The notes beneath the pieces were generated by a model. The model made no database searches. It was not told where the DNA came from and worked only from the letters and a program-made list of their open reading frames with translations. The position numbers and the translations under genes are program-made. Shown piece by piece: positions 26,082-34,392 of a stretch of 64,000 bases of DNA. This stretch comes from Winogradskyella forsetii. GTDB lineage: Bacteria > Bacteroidota > Bacteroidia > Flavobacteriales > Flavobacteriaceae. Numbering within the stretch: position 1 is the stretch's first letter; every line of letters starts with the position of its first letter. The stretch lies in contig NZ_CP053348.1 of the NCBI RefSeq assembly GCF_013394595.1, forward strand, positions 3,064,001 through 3,128,000, written 5' to 3'.

Positions 26082-27368
26082 TTAACGGCTATTGGTATTT
26101 CGATTTCGACTTCTGCTTCGATTTGAATTTTTACTATTTCCAGAGGACTTCTTAGAACTGTTTCTAGAATTAGAATTCCGACCACGGCCTTGGCTTCTAT
26201 TCTGACCTGGCTTAATTGGTTCCGTTGACGCATCAGGATCAGGTTCAAAACCTTCAACAATTTCTACTTCAATCGATTCCCCAATCAACTTTTCTATACC
26301 TTGTAAATACGTAGTTTCGTCTGCACTCACCAATGATAAGGCCTGGCCCTCAGCTCCTGCTCTACCGGTTCTACCAATTCTATGTACGTAATCCTCTGAG
26401 ATGTTTGGCAATTCAAAATTAATAACATGAGGCAACAATGGAATATCCAAGCCTCTAGCTGCAATATCCGTAGCAACCAAAACTCTTACAGAACCATTTT
26501 TAAAGCCTGCTAAAGCTTTGGTACGCGCCCCTTGACTTTTATTTCCATGAATAGCGGCAGCTGTAATACCAGCACTAATCATCTTTTTACAGAGCTTGTT
26601 GGCGCCGTGTTTTGTTCTTGTAAAGACTAGAACTTGTTTCCAGTTTCCTTCAGAAATCAACTTTATGATTAAGCCTGTTTTTTTTCCTTTGGCAACCCTG
26701 TAAACCTTTTGTTCGATGACCTCAACCGCTGTATTTTCGGGCGTCGCTTCAACTTGTACAGGATGATTAAGAATAGAATAGGCCAGCTTCTTTATATCCT
26801 TAGAAAATGTAGCAGAGAACATTAAGTTTTGTCTCTTGTTCGGTATCAATTTCATGATGCGCTCAATATCACGCAAAAAGCCCATATCCAACATACGGTC
26901 GGCTTCGTCCAAAACAAATATTTCAACACGGTTTAATGACAATAGCCCTTGATTTTCCAAATCAATTAAACGTCCTGGCGTGGCTACCAGAACATCAATA
27001 CCTTGACTTAATTTATTCACTTGCGGTTTCTGGTTGACGCCACCAAAGATTACGGCACTTCTAATGTTTAAAAACTCGCTGTATTCCTTGACATTGGCAT
27101 GCACTTGTGCGGCCAACTCACGTGTTGGCGTTAAGATCAATGCTCTGATTGGTCGGTATCTTTGCTCTGGTCCTTTCGATAAAAGATGAAGCATTGGTAA
27201 CGTAAAACCCGCTGTTTTTCCCGTTCCGGTTTGTGCGGAAGCTAACACATCTTTTCCTTCTAAAACAGGCGGAATAGCCTTGGCTTGTATAGGAGATGGT
27301 GTTTCATATCCTTTTTTACTGATTGCTTTAAGTAATGGCTCAGATAAGCCCAATGATTTAAATGACAT
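26082..27368 (-). CDS. rhlE: DEAD-box RNA helicase RhlE
   Basis: A 428-residue ATP-dependent RNA helicase. The motifs in order are Q motif [14 protein letters not shown], Walker [15 protein letters not shown], the DEAD box in [16 protein letters not shown] in FSATF, ARGLDIP and [10 protein letters not shown]. The last 65 residues are a basic low-complexity Ser/Asn/Arg tail, as in RhlE proteins, likely for RNA binding. It acts in RNA unwinding during ribosome assembly or decay and is often cold-linked. It has a long upstream region, possibly a 5' untranslated leader of about 200 bases. Confidence 0.9.
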   Translation of the reverse strand: MSFKSLGLSEPLLKAISKKGYETPSPIQAKAIPPVLEGKDVLASAQTGTGKTAGFTLPMLHLLSKGPEQRYRPIRALILTPTRELAAQVHANVKEYSEFLNIRSAVIFGGVNQKPQVNKLSQGIDVLVATPGRLIDLENQGLLSLNRVEIFVLDEADRMLDMGFLRDIERIMKLIPNKRQNLMFSATFSKDIKKLAYSILNHPVQVEATPENTAVEVIEQKVYRVAKGKKTGLIIKLISEGNWKQVLVFTRTKHGANKLCKKMISAGITAAAIHGNKSQGARTKALAGFKNGSVRVLVATDIAARGLDIPLLPHVINFELPNISEDYVHRIGRTGRAGAEGQALSLVSADETTYLQGIEKLIGESIEVEIVEGFEPDPDASTEPIKPGQNRSQGRGRNSNSRNSSKKSSGNSKNSNRSRSRNRNTNSR

Positions 27369-27594
27369 ATATAAAGTTTATGAAGCAAACTCTATGTGAT
27401 ACCATTTCTTGATTAAAATAACCGTAATAAAACGCCCTTTTTTCCTTTTTACTTCAATAGAAAAAGAAACCGTAACTGATGCTATGCTTTATTTTTATAT
27501 TTCGAACAAAACAAAAAATCATCATTTTCTTTTACGATAATTTCAAACAAGAATGGTATTGTTAGGTCACTCCTTTAATTCGGCGCGAAGGTAC
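27369..27594 (-). promoter_or_regulatory. Long upstream leader of rhlE
   Basis: This stretch contains no open frame. A candidate minus-strand -7 box (CGAAGGTA at 27586-27593, reading TACCTTCG) would give a leader near 210 bases. The leader has long A/T and purine tracts. Long leaders are common for cold-regulated helicases, so regulation at the RNA level is plausible but unproven. Confidence 0.3.
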
Positions 27595-27679
27595 AGCTAA
27601 TTAATACCAAAAGCCCTATTAAGTCAAATTATCAAACAGAAAATAATTGCAAAGTCTTATTTATTCCTATAAAAGCTAT

Positions 27680-27687
27680 TATTTTTA
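27680..27687 (+). promoter_or_regulatory. Putative -7 box of the aguB-aguA unit
   Basis: TATTTTTA, one base off TAnnTTTG, ends 13 bases before the aguB ATG, which would give a very short leader. Confidence 0.35.
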
Positions 27688-27700
27688 CAAAAAAGTAATT

Positions 27701-28588
27701 ATGAAGCGAACGTATTCTATAGCCGTTGTACAACTAAACCTAAATAATACTCCTGAGCATAATTTAGTAAAATGCAAAGAATGGGTAACCAAAGCCGCCA
27801 AGCAAGGTGCGGAGGTGATTTGCTTACCCGAATTATACAGTAGCCATTATTTTTGCCAGAGCGAAAACGTTGAAAATTTTGCATTTGCGGAGCCTCTTTA
27901 TGACACTTCTTTTGTAGCCTTTAGTGAACTGGCCAAAGAATTAGGCGTGGTTATCATCGTACCTTTCTTTGAAAAAAGAATGTCTGGTATTTATCACAAT
28001 AGTGCTTATATCATAGATACGGACGGATCGGAAGCCGGACTTTATAGAAAGATGCATATTCCTGACGATCCGCATTTCTATGAAAAATTTTACTTTACAC
28101 CAGGCGATTTAGGCTTTAAAACCATACCAACTAAAAAAGGTAAAATCGGGACGTTAATATGCTGGGATCAGTGGTATCCTGAAGCAGCAAGACTTACAGC
28201 TTTACAAGGAGCCGAAGTGTTATTTTATCCCACAGCAATTGGTTGGCATCCCACTGAAAAAGCCACCTATGGCACTAACCAGTATGGTGCATGGATGAAT
28301 GTCATGAAGGGTCACGCCGTGGCCAACGGAACTTATGTTGCAGCTGCCAATAGAATTGGATTGGAAAAATACTTACCAGACACAAATGGTATAGAGTTTT
28401 GGGGAGCGTCTTTTATTGCTGGTCCGCAAGGCGAAATATTGGCCCAAGCCTCTCACGATAAAGAAGAAATACTTATAGCTGAAGTGAACTTAGATCTTCA
28501 AGAAGATGTACGACAAAATTGGCCGTTTTTTAGGGATAGACGAATCGATTTTTATGGTGACATTACCAAAAGAGCAATAGACCGTTAG
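27701..28588 (+). CDS. aguB: N-carbamoylputrescine amidase
   Basis: A 295-residue nitrilase-superfamily enzyme from the ATG at 27701. An in-frame extension to 27647 exists, but only this start gives the family N terminus KRTYSIAVVQLNLN. The catalytic triad is Glu in CLPELYSSHYFCQ, Lys in RKMHIPDDPHFYEKFYF and Cys in GTLICWDQWYPEAAR. It hydrolyses N-carbamoylputrescine to putrescine, CO2 and ammonia. It is followed 4 bases later by aguA, which supplies its substrate, so the pair makes putrescine from agmatine. Confidence 0.94.
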   Translation: MKRTYSIAVVQLNLNNTPEHNLVKCKEWVTKAAKQGAEVICLPELYSSHYFCQSENVENFAFAEPLYDTSFVAFSELAKELGVVIIVPFFEKRMSGIYHNSAYIIDTDGSEAGLYRKMHIPDDPHFYEKFYFTPGDLGFKTIPTKKGKIGTLICWDQWYPEAARLTALQGAEVLFYPTAIGWHPTEKATYGTNQYGAWMNVMKGHAVANGTYVAAANRIGLEKYLPDTNGIEFWGASFIAGPQGEILAQASHDKEEILIAEVNLDLQEDVRQNWPFFRDRRIDFYGDITKRAIDR

Positions 28589-28592
28589 AGCT

Positions 28593-29630
28593 ATGAGTGC
28601 AACCCGAAGATTTCCTGCTGAATGGGAAAAACAAAAAGGAATTTTACTGTGTTTTCCCCATAATGGTAATGATTGGCCCGGAAAGTACCAAGCCATACAA
28701 TGGGCTTTTGTAGAGTATATAAAAAAAATAGCCCAATTTGAAATCGTATTTCTATTAGTTGCCAATAAAGCGTTGGAGGCCAAAGTTTTGGATATGCTAG
28801 AACGTGCGCAGGTAGATATTCATAACGTCACCTTTATAGTACAAAAGACCAACCGTAGTTGGATGCGCGATTCAGGACCAATTATTGTAGAATCGTCTCC
28901 AAATACCATTGAGGCAATTAATTTCAACTTTAACGGTTGGGCAAAGTATCCTAATTATCGTTTAGACCAACATGTACCTTCTGTGATGGCGAAACATCTT
29001 GATATACCTTTAACTCAAGCAACCTATAAAGGTAAACCTATAATATTAGAAGGTGGCGCAATAGATGTTAACGGAAGAGGAACGCTGTTAACTTCGGAAG
29101 AATGTCTTTTACATCCGAGTATCCAAATTAGAAACCTTGGTTTTACTAAAATGGATTACGAAGCCATTTTTAAAGAATATCTCGGTGTCACCAATACCAT
29201 TTGGTTAGGAGATGGCATTAAAGGAGATGACACTCACGGACATATAGACGATTTGTGCAGATTTGTCAATGCAGACACGATTGTTACGGTTGTAGAATAT
29301 GATAAAAACGATGAGAACTACAAACCACTTCAAGATAATCTCAATCGTTTAAAATCTGCAAAATTAGAGCATGGTAAATCACCAAAAATAGTAGAATTAC
29401 CAATGCCTCAAAAGTTGGAATTTGAAGGGGTTAGAATTCCGGCTAGTTATGCGAATTTCTTAATTATAAACGGCGCCGTTTTGGTACCCACCTTCAATGA
29501 TCCAAACGATAGAATCGCCTTAAATCGATTAGCCTCCTGTTTTCCAGATAGAGAAATTATCGGTATTAGTAGTATTGATCTCATTTGGGGATTTGGCACA
29601 CTACATTGTTTAAGTCAGCAAATCTATTAG
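28593..29630 (+). CDS. aguA: Agmatine deiminase
   Basis: A 345-residue peptidyl-arginine-deiminase-family enzyme. The N-terminal signature is FPAEWEKQKGILLCFPHNGNDWPG. Active-site segments are SWMRDSGPI, LEGGAIDVNGRGTLLT and DTHGHIDDLCRF, with the nucleophilic Cys in GFGTLHCLSQQ near the C terminus. It converts agmatine to N-carbamoylputrescine and ammonia. It is the second gene of a two-gene polyamine unit with aguB. Confidence 0.94.
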   Translation: MSATRRFPAEWEKQKGILLCFPHNGNDWPGKYQAIQWAFVEYIKKIAQFEIVFLLVANKALEAKVLDMLERAQVDIHNVTFIVQKTNRSWMRDSGPIIVESSPNTIEAINFNFNGWAKYPNYRLDQHVPSVMAKHLDIPLTQATYKGKPIILEGGAIDVNGRGTLLTSEECLLHPSIQIRNLGFTKMDYEAIFKEYLGVTNTIWLGDGIKGDDTHGHIDDLCRFVNADTIVTVVEYDKNDENYKPLQDNLNRLKSAKLEHGKSPKIVELPMPQKLEFEGVRIPASYANFLIINGAVLVPTFNDPNDRIALNRLASCFPDREIIGISSIDLIWGFGTLHCLSQQIY

Positions 29631-29653
29631 ATCATTTAATTATCTCCGTGTTT

Positions 29654-30460
29654 TTAATCTTTTGAAGCGTTTAAAGCCTGTTTTAGTTTTTTAAATGGGT
29701 TGGTAGCCCTATTTTGATAGCCATGTATGCCACAACAAATGAGCAGAATTGCTGCTGCAGCAAAGGCATCATATAAAATCTGGTCATTAGACCCTTTGTT
29801 GGCCATACCAATTCCGATTAATGCCCAAGCACCTACCGAAGCAAACTCCCGCATATTACGCTTCCAAAGCACATATTGGTTAATTATTAAGGCCACCACA
29901 ATCATAACAATTGTCCAAGTAGTTTCTGACAATCCAAAACCATCCCAACCCAGTTTAACCAAATAACTCGAAATATTTACAATACTTGCCACAGTTACCC
30001 AACCGGAATAAATCACAAATGGCCACCAAAGGAATAATATAGTTGGAAATGGTTCATCGTCTAATTCCATACGATTATTGATTACAATTTTTAGCAATGC
30101 CATCAAAAGCAAAAAGATTAACACACAAGATAATCCTGTGAAATCATAAACCCAAGCAAACACCCAAAGTGAATTAAATATACAAGACAGCACGAACCAC
30201 CACCCTGTTTTTAGAACAAAATCATCATTTGCCACACTTACAAAAAGGCTTCTGCCTTGGTAAACGACAAAGCCAAACAATAACAAGTAAATAATGCCCC
30301 AAATTGAAAAGGCATAACCAGCAGGCGTAAATAACGAATTGTAACTGTCTGATATTTCGCCAATAGTGGTGTTGTTTAAAGCACCTGTGACGGAGACGTA
30401 GTTTACGATTATAACGATGATAAAAGCGATTGCATTGGCTATTTGTAGTGTTTTTTTCAA
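29654..30460 (-). CDS. TspO/MBR-like tryptophan-rich membrane protein
   Basis: A 268-residue protein with about seven membrane segments, very rich in Trp. The segment LFTPAGYAFSIWGIIYLLLF recalls the start of TspO/MBR-like and related tryptophan-rich sensory families, and LWWPFVIYSGWVTVASIVN is the matching core. It is longer than typical TspO (about 160 residues), so it belongs to a distant subgroup at best. No ligand is inferred. It is the last core-type gene before the accessory region and is convergent with aguA. Confidence 0.65.
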   Translation of the reverse strand: MKKTLQIANAIAFIIVIIVNYVSVTGALNNTTIGEISDSYNSLFTPAGYAFSIWGIIYLLLFGFVVYQGRSLFVSVANDDFVLKTGWWFVLSCIFNSLWVFAWVYDFTGLSCVLIFLLLMALLKIVINNRMELDDEPFPTILFLWWPFVIYSGWVTVASIVNISSYLVKLGWDGFGLSETTWTIVMIVVALIINQYVLWKRNMREFASVGAWALIGIGMANKGSNDQILYDAFAAAAILLICCGIHGYQNRATNPFKKLKQALNASKD

Positions 30461-30718
30461 ATTAAGGTTGTTTTTATTTATTGCATCAAGTTAAGAAAAA
30501 CTCTTGAAAATTGCTAGACCTTGATAATTTTCAAATTTGATGCTCTAAAATTTTTCAATACATTGGCCATGATTTGATATAAGCCTTGTGTAGCGGACTT
30601 ATGTCATTAGAATTGTCATATTGAAATTATTAAATCCATCAATATATACTAATTATAGTATTGTTATCTTTACGGGATAACAGTACCTAAAAAGTTATGA
30701 TATCCCTAATTATTTATG
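30461..30718. other. Intergenic lead-in to the accessory region
   Basis: No gene is seen. A 9-bp perfect inverted repeat TTGAAAATT (30504-30512) / AATTTTCAA (30526-30534) sits here, but without a clear T tail. TATCTTTA at 30665-30672 resembles a -7 box pointing into the accessory region. The short palindrome GATATCCC/GGGATAT follows around 30700-30724. Confidence 0.35.
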
Positions 30719-30764
30719 GGATATAACATATAAAAGCTATTATATAACGAGTTGCCAGTAATGT
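30719..30764 (+). repeat. Type A cassette-boundary site, left end of the array
   Basis: ATATAACATATAAAA (30721-30735) is followed by TATATAAC and GTTGCCAGTAATG (30751-30763). The last 13 bases are identical to 32000-32012. The first 15 are identical to 41744-41758 at the far end of the array. Confidence 0.6.
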
Positions 30765-30810
30765 AAGAAAAACCGAAACTGAATTGAAATAACTTATAAA
30801 TAAAAACAGA

Positions 30811-31200
30811 ATGAGTATAATAATTTTTAACCGAGAAATAAAAAGATTAATATCCAAAGAAAATCATCCTGTTCTGAATTATGTGAATGAACAATTTAAG
30901 AATAATAAAAAGCACAAAAGTTATTTCGGATTTTTTGAGTCATTTCTATTTCAGTACGGAATTGTAACCGTAGGTTACTCACCTACTCTGAATGGAAATA
31001 AATATATACCTTATGTAAATTGTAAACCGAGAAATATTTTTCGTGAAGAAAAAGGGATTAGAAACTTATCAAAAAATGAGCACAGTTTGAACGAATGTCA
31101 AAAAATAATAGCTCAATATATAATTGAAAATTTGAAATGTTTAAATGTTCAAAACTTTGAAAATTGGAATCCTGAATCGAAATATGACACTGTAATCTGA
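30811..31200 (+). CDS. Hypothetical protein in first cassette
   Basis: A 129-residue, basic, soluble protein starting at ATG 30811. It has no signal, membrane segment or recognised motif. The best-formed parts are SYFGFFESFLFQYGIVTVGYS and KYIPYVNCKPRNIFREEKGIR, suggesting a small mixed alpha/beta fold. It lies 47 bases after a type A boundary site and 55 bases before the GIY-YIG gene, so the two probably travel together. Lower coding quality is possible because the region is AT-rich. Confidence 0.5.
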   Translation: MSIIIFNREIKRLISKENHPVLNYVNEQFKNNKKHKSYFGFFESFLFQYGIVTVGYSPTLNGNKYIPYVNCKPRNIFREEKGIRNLSKNEHSLNECQKIIAQYIIENLKCLNVQNFENWNPESKYDTVI

Positions 31201-31255
31201 AATTAAACTCAACTGTCAACCTCTTGCCAAGAATTTAAAAATATCCGCATCTTAA

Positions 31256-31867
31256 ATGAAAATCAAATTAAACAATCAAATCATTGAATTCGATAAAATA
31301 GAATTGAATATTCAAGAGCGCAATATTGATAACATTTTTAAAAACAACAAAAAAACTTTACGATACAAATTAGATAAAGCGATAAATAATCCTAAAAATT
31401 GCTATCATCGAATCGCTGTTAAACAAAAGGAAAAATATGCCGAATATTTAAATATGAATTTTGGAGAATTTCTTTTAAAACTAAAAGAAAATGGAAATGA
31501 TGATTATATCCTCTATCTTAATAAATATGGAGATAAGAAATATTGTTTCTTCAAAATCGAAAAACATTTATCCGAAAAAGGAATCTATTGCTTTATCGTC
31601 GATGATGAAATTCTATATGTTGGCAGAAGTAAAAAAACCTTCAAAGAAAGAATTAATGAATATGGTAAAATTACGGCATACAATTGTTTAAAAGACGGTC
31701 AGGCAACGAATTGCAATATTATTTCAAAAATAAATGACTATAATCAAGTCTTTATTGGTTTTTATTTAATGAGCAAAGCTTCTAACGAACAAATTATTGA
31801 ATTAGAGAAGTTGATAATTAGAAATCAATTGGAAAATACAGAATTGTGGAATATTCAGAGAAATTAA
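31256..31867 (+). CDS. GIY-YIG-type nuclease domain protein
   Basis: A 203-residue protein. The C-terminal half (about residues 118-200) has a GIY-YIG-like core: KGIYCFIVDDEILYVGRSKKTFKERINEY. This has the Ile-Tyr and Tyr-Val-Gly strands and the following Arg, with a candidate catalytic Glu further on in ELEKLIIRNQ. The N-terminal half (residues 1-110) is Lys/Asn-rich and helical, unlike known restriction or homing enzymes, and may bind DNA. It is the last gene before a complete type A site that starts 1 base after the stop. Confidence 0.65.
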   Translation: MKIKLNNQIIEFDKIELNIQERNIDNIFKNNKKTLRYKLDKAINNPKNCYHRIAVKQKEKYAEYLNMNFGEFLLKLKENGNDDYILYLNKYGDKKYCFFKIEKHLSEKGIYCFIVDDEILYVGRSKKTFKERINEYGKITAYNCLKDGQATNCNIISKINDYNQVFIGFYLMSKASNEQIIELEKLIIRNQLENTELWNIQRN

Positions 31868-31868
31868 A

Positions 31869-32012
31869 CACTACTGGCAACACCGTATATAAGCTATGGC
31901 TTGGTCTGTGCTTACTTGGAAAATCCTGCGGATTTCCCAAAGCCAGTCTTTATCTGGAAAGGTTAGTGCCGCAACACGCCACATCTCATATACAATAACG
32001 TTGCCAGTAATG
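31869..32012 (+). repeat. Complete type A cassette-boundary site (144 bp)
   Basis: The left end CACTACTGGCAAC (31869-31881) and right end GTTGCCAGTAATG (32000-32012) are inverted copies, with 10 bp perfect (TACTGGCAAC/GTTGCCAGTA) and 12 of 13 in all. Inside are further pairings such as GGAAAATCC/GGATTTCC and GGCTTGG/CCAAAGCC. The whole strand could fold into one long hairpin, like an attC site. It begins 1 base after a stop codon. Confidence 0.7.
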
Positions 32013-32056
32013 CGAGCGAAATCATCAAAAGTTTCCATATAATTCAACTTTTTTGT

Positions 32057-32064
32057 TATCTTTG
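32057..32064 (+). promoter_or_regulatory. Putative -7 box of the toxin-antitoxin cassette
   Basis: TATCTTTG fully matches TAnnTTTG and ends 26 bases before the toxin ATG. It lies inside the module, after the boundary site, so the module carries its own promoter. Confidence 0.5.
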
Positions 32065-32090
32065 CTAAAGTAAATCGACAAATAAACTGA

Positions 32091-32423
32091 ATGAAACCAA
32101 AATTTGAAGTAATTTTTCTTGAACAAGCTATTGACTTTATGAGTAAAATAGATGCGAAAGCTAAAAAGAAAATCTACTATAATTTGGATAAAGCAAAACT
32201 CGAAAATGACCCAAAACTTTTTAAAAAACTGACAGACGATATTTGGGAATTTAGAACACTTTACCAAGGAATTCAATACAGACTTTTTGCCTTTTGGGAT
32301 AAAACTGACAAAACCGAAACACTTGTTTTATCTACTCACGGAATGGTGAAAAAAGTGAGTAAAGTTCCAAAAGCACAGATTGAGAAAGCATTAAAAATTA
32401 GAGCTGAATATTTTGACGAGTAA
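32091..32423 (+). CDS. higB: HigB-like toxin (RelE/ParE superfamily, Gp49-like)
   Basis: A 110-residue basic protein with the Gp49/HigB-like RelE fold pattern: FLEQAIDFMSKIDAKAKKKIYYNLD, then DDIWEFRTLYQGIQYRLFAFWD and the C-terminal LSTHGMVKKVSKVPKAQIEKALKI. Relatives are ribosome-dependent mRNA endonucleases. The toxin gene precedes the antitoxin, the order typical of HigBA. The stop at 32421-32423 is 10 bases before the antitoxin ATG. It forms a self-contained module between two type A sites. Confidence 0.82.
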   Translation: MKPKFEVIFLEQAIDFMSKIDAKAKKKIYYNLDKAKLENDPKLFKKLTDDIWEFRTLYQGIQYRLFAFWDKTDKTETLVLSTHGMVKKVSKVPKAQIEKALKIRAEYFDE

Positions 32424-32433
32424 ACTTGAAATT

Positions 32434-32766
32434 ATGGCAACGAAAAACAAAAAAATGAAAATGATGACACTTGACCAAATGAAGGACAAGGACATTGGAA
32501 AAGTTGGAACACCAGAACGTGATAAATACGAATTTGACTTAAAAATGGAAGTTCTTGGCGATATGATAAAATCTGTCCGAAAAGAGCGAAATTTAACTCA
32601 AGAGCAACTTGGCGAACTAATTGGTGTTCAAAAATCTCAAATATCTAAATTGGAACGAAATACAAAAAACGTGACTATTGAAACGATTTTAAAAGTATTT
32701 AGAGCCTTAAAAGCAAACGTCAAATTTAGTGTTGAAATGAATGATTTTGATTTTAAAGTAGCGTAA
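32434..32766 (+). CDS. higA: HigA-like antitoxin, XRE family regulator
   Basis: A 110-residue protein from the ATG at 32434. A TTG at 32413 overlapping the toxin gene is less likely. The helix-turn-helix is clear in the middle: IKSVRKERNLTQEQLGELIGVQKSQISKLERNTKNVTIETILKVFRAL. The basic N terminus probably binds the toxin. It should neutralise HigB and repress the promoter. The next boundary site begins 2 bases after the stop. Confidence 0.85.
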   Translation: MATKNKKMKMMTLDQMKDKDIGKVGTPERDKYEFDLKMEVLGDMIKSVRKERNLTQEQLGELIGVQKSQISKLERNTKNVTIETILKVFRALKANVKFSVEMNDFDFKVA

Positions 32767-32768
32767 AG

Positions 32769-32834
32769 CACTACTGGCAACAAAGAACTGAGTTAAAATC
32801 CAAGTTTAATTTCATTTAATTTTTGCCAATAGTG
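32769..32834 (+). repeat. Short type A cassette-boundary site
   Basis: CACTACTGGCAACA (32769-32782) is identical to 31869-31882. The distal end TTGCCAATAGTG (32823-32834) is its inverted copy with one mismatch in 12. The site is only 66 bp because the inner part is shortened. Confidence 0.65.
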
Positions 32835-32923
32835 TTGCTTGGCATTATTGAAGTGGAATAAATCTTTCATGGATTTATTTCCAATTCAACAAGCTATTAT
32901 TAGTATCACAAGTTGATATTTTT

Positions 32924-33898
32924 TTAAATTAATCTCTTTCTTACCGAAACATAGTCTGGGTTATATTCCACACCAGATCTCACGATTGCAAATGCTTGGT
33001 GAATCAATTTGTTGCACACGGCCATTAATGCCAGCTTGCTGCTCTTGCCCTTACTTACAATTCTGTCATGGATTGCCTTACAGGATCTATTGTGTTTATA
33101 GGCGGACATAGAGCACATGAACATTAGGTTCCTCAGGTTTCTGTTGCCCATCTTACTTATCCTGCTGCGCCCTCTAACACTACTTCCAGAACGTTTTATC
33201 ATAGGTGTGGTCCCTAAGTAACTGCACAATTGAGACGCATTGCTGAACTTACGGAACGAGTCCGTAGCAACAATCAAGAACACAGCGGTTTTGTCCCCTA
33301 TCCCAGGAATACTTTTCAATAGGGTAAGCTCTCGCTGAGATGATTGCTTAACGAGCAACAGTAGTCTTTTCTCGATCTTGACTAGTTCTCTGTCAATATG
33401 TTTTTTGTCCAACAGTAATGACCGTACGACTAATTTTGAGGGTACATCTAAAACCCGCTCACCGTGTAATTTGTTCTTAGTGCTAGTTCTCCTCTTAAGA
33501 TAACTGGACTTTAAACTTAGTAACTGTCTGCATTCGGATTGGACAGCACTAATTTGGTTATACAAGGGAACTTTATTGTAGATTCCGTAATCACAAATAG
33601 ACTGAGCGTCACTCTTGTCCGTTTTTACCCGTGATAGTTTCATCTCAATAAAACGTTTTACCGAAAGTGGGTTTACTACGGAAACCGCTATTTCATTCTT
33701 GCAAAGAAACTGTGAAAGCCTGTAGTGATAGTAGCCAGTGGCTTCCATGACCACCAAACTATCATCTGGCAAAAGCTTCAAAAATGATCTAAAGCCATTG
33801 GGTGAATTACTAAATTGGTGGGGACCGCACTTACTGCCTTGGACATCAAATACAGCCTTACTAATGTCGACTCCGAAAGTTTCTTTATATTTATTCAT
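32924..33898 (-). CDS. IS110-family transposase (DEDD recombinase)
   Basis: A 324-residue protein. The N-terminal RuvC-like DEDD domain has Asp11 (FGVDISKAVFDV), Glu52 (VMEATGYYHY), and Asp94/Asp97 (KTDKSDAQ). The C-terminal Tnp20 domain contains LLKSIPGIGDKTA and SGSSVRGRSRISKMGNRNLR, holding the candidate catalytic Ser. The family moves by an RNA-guided recombination using a bridge RNA encoded next to the gene. The gene is intact and is the only one on the minus strand in the accessory array, marking it as a later arrival. Confidence 0.92.
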   Translation of the reverse strand: MNKYKETFGVDISKAVFDVQGSKCGPHQFSNSPNGFRSFLKLLPDDSLVVMEATGYYHYRLSQFLCKNEIAVSVVNPLSVKRFIEMKLSRVKTDKSDAQSICDYGIYNKVPLYNQISAVQSECRQLLSLKSSYLKRRTSTKNKLHGERVLDVPSKLVVRSLLLDKKHIDRELVKIEKRLLLLVKQSSQRELTLLKSIPGIGDKTAVFLIVATDSFRKFSNASQLCSYLGTTPMIKRSGSSVRGRSRISKMGNRNLRNLMFMCSMSAYKHNRSCKAIHDRIVSKGKSSKLALMAVCNKLIHQAFAIVRSGVEYNPDYVSVRKRLI

Positions 33899-34080
33899 AA
33901 TAATTGGATTGTGAAAGAACGATCATCAATGGCACAACATCTTGAAAACGAGGTCTAGGCCTCACAGAACTGAACGTGCTATAGATGAAAAAGAGAGGGG
34001 GTTGACTTTGTTGACGAGGTTCGGTCCTCACTGTATATAATAACCTTGATCCTCTCTCTGTTTCTTTCTGGTTCATATTT
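33899..34080 (-). ncRNA. Candidate IS110 bridge RNA region
   Basis: The non-coding DNA upstream of the IS110 gene, where IS110-group elements encode the bridge RNA, can fold. AGAGAGG (33992-33998) pairs with CCTCTCT (34051-34057), enclosing a smaller hairpin GAGG (34016-34019) / CCTC (34026-34029). The position and structure fit the known class. The guide loops were not identified. Confidence 0.45.
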
Positions 34081-34116
34081 AAAGTTAACTGTTTTAAGAG
34101 AAATCAAACTTAAGAT

Positions 34117-34250
34117 GTGTATAACTCATTGCTAGTTCTAGCCTACTTACGAATCCCGATAGCTATAGGGACTCGCGGACTTTCTATCTGTGATTTATTT
34201 GCTAACTCTAGTGCTTAAACCTCGCAACTAATCTTATAAAAACACGCTGG
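34117..34250 (+). repeat. Type B cassette-boundary site, copy 1 (left arm damaged)
   Basis: It shares TTACGAATCCCGA, GTGATTTATTTGCTAA and TAGTGCTTAAAC with three other copies (35442, 38312, 40882) but lacks the CCTGCC palindrome. Its left arm joins IS110 DNA rather than the CAACACCGTAT-like start seen in the others. Confidence 0.65.
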
Positions 34251-34273
34251 CTTTAATTTAAATAACACCTTAA

Positions 34274-34387
34274 AGTAAACAGTTGAGTTTACTTTTTTTA
34301 TTTTTTGTAAACATATAAATTGACTTTTTATATATTTGTAAATATAACTGTTTACATTATTTACATTTTGTAAACTTAAATATTTAC
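34274..34387 (+). promoter_or_regulatory. Operator array and promoter of the mobile mystery genes
   Basis: Eight GTAAAC/GTTTAC-like half-sites lie here (34275, 34287, 34307, 34338, 34350, 34359, 34370, 34382). The first two form the perfect inverted repeat AGTAAAC/GTTTACT. TATATTTG at 34331-34338 matches the -7 consensus, with TTTG (34304-34307) 23 bases before it. The Xre protein encoded just downstream is the likely repressor. Confidence 0.55.
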
Positions 34388-34392
34388 AAAAA

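Larger units (their letters stand above)
32840..34116 (-). mobile_element. IS110-family insertion sequence (ends approximate)
   Basis: An IS110-family transposase gene on the minus strand is flanked by non-coding DNA that belongs to neither neighbour. The left limit lies after the short type A site (32834). The right limit lies before the type B site that begins near 34117, whose left arm looks cut. No terminal inverted repeat or target duplication was found, as expected for the IS110 group. Exact ends cannot be fixed from this sequence alone. Confidence 0.65.
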
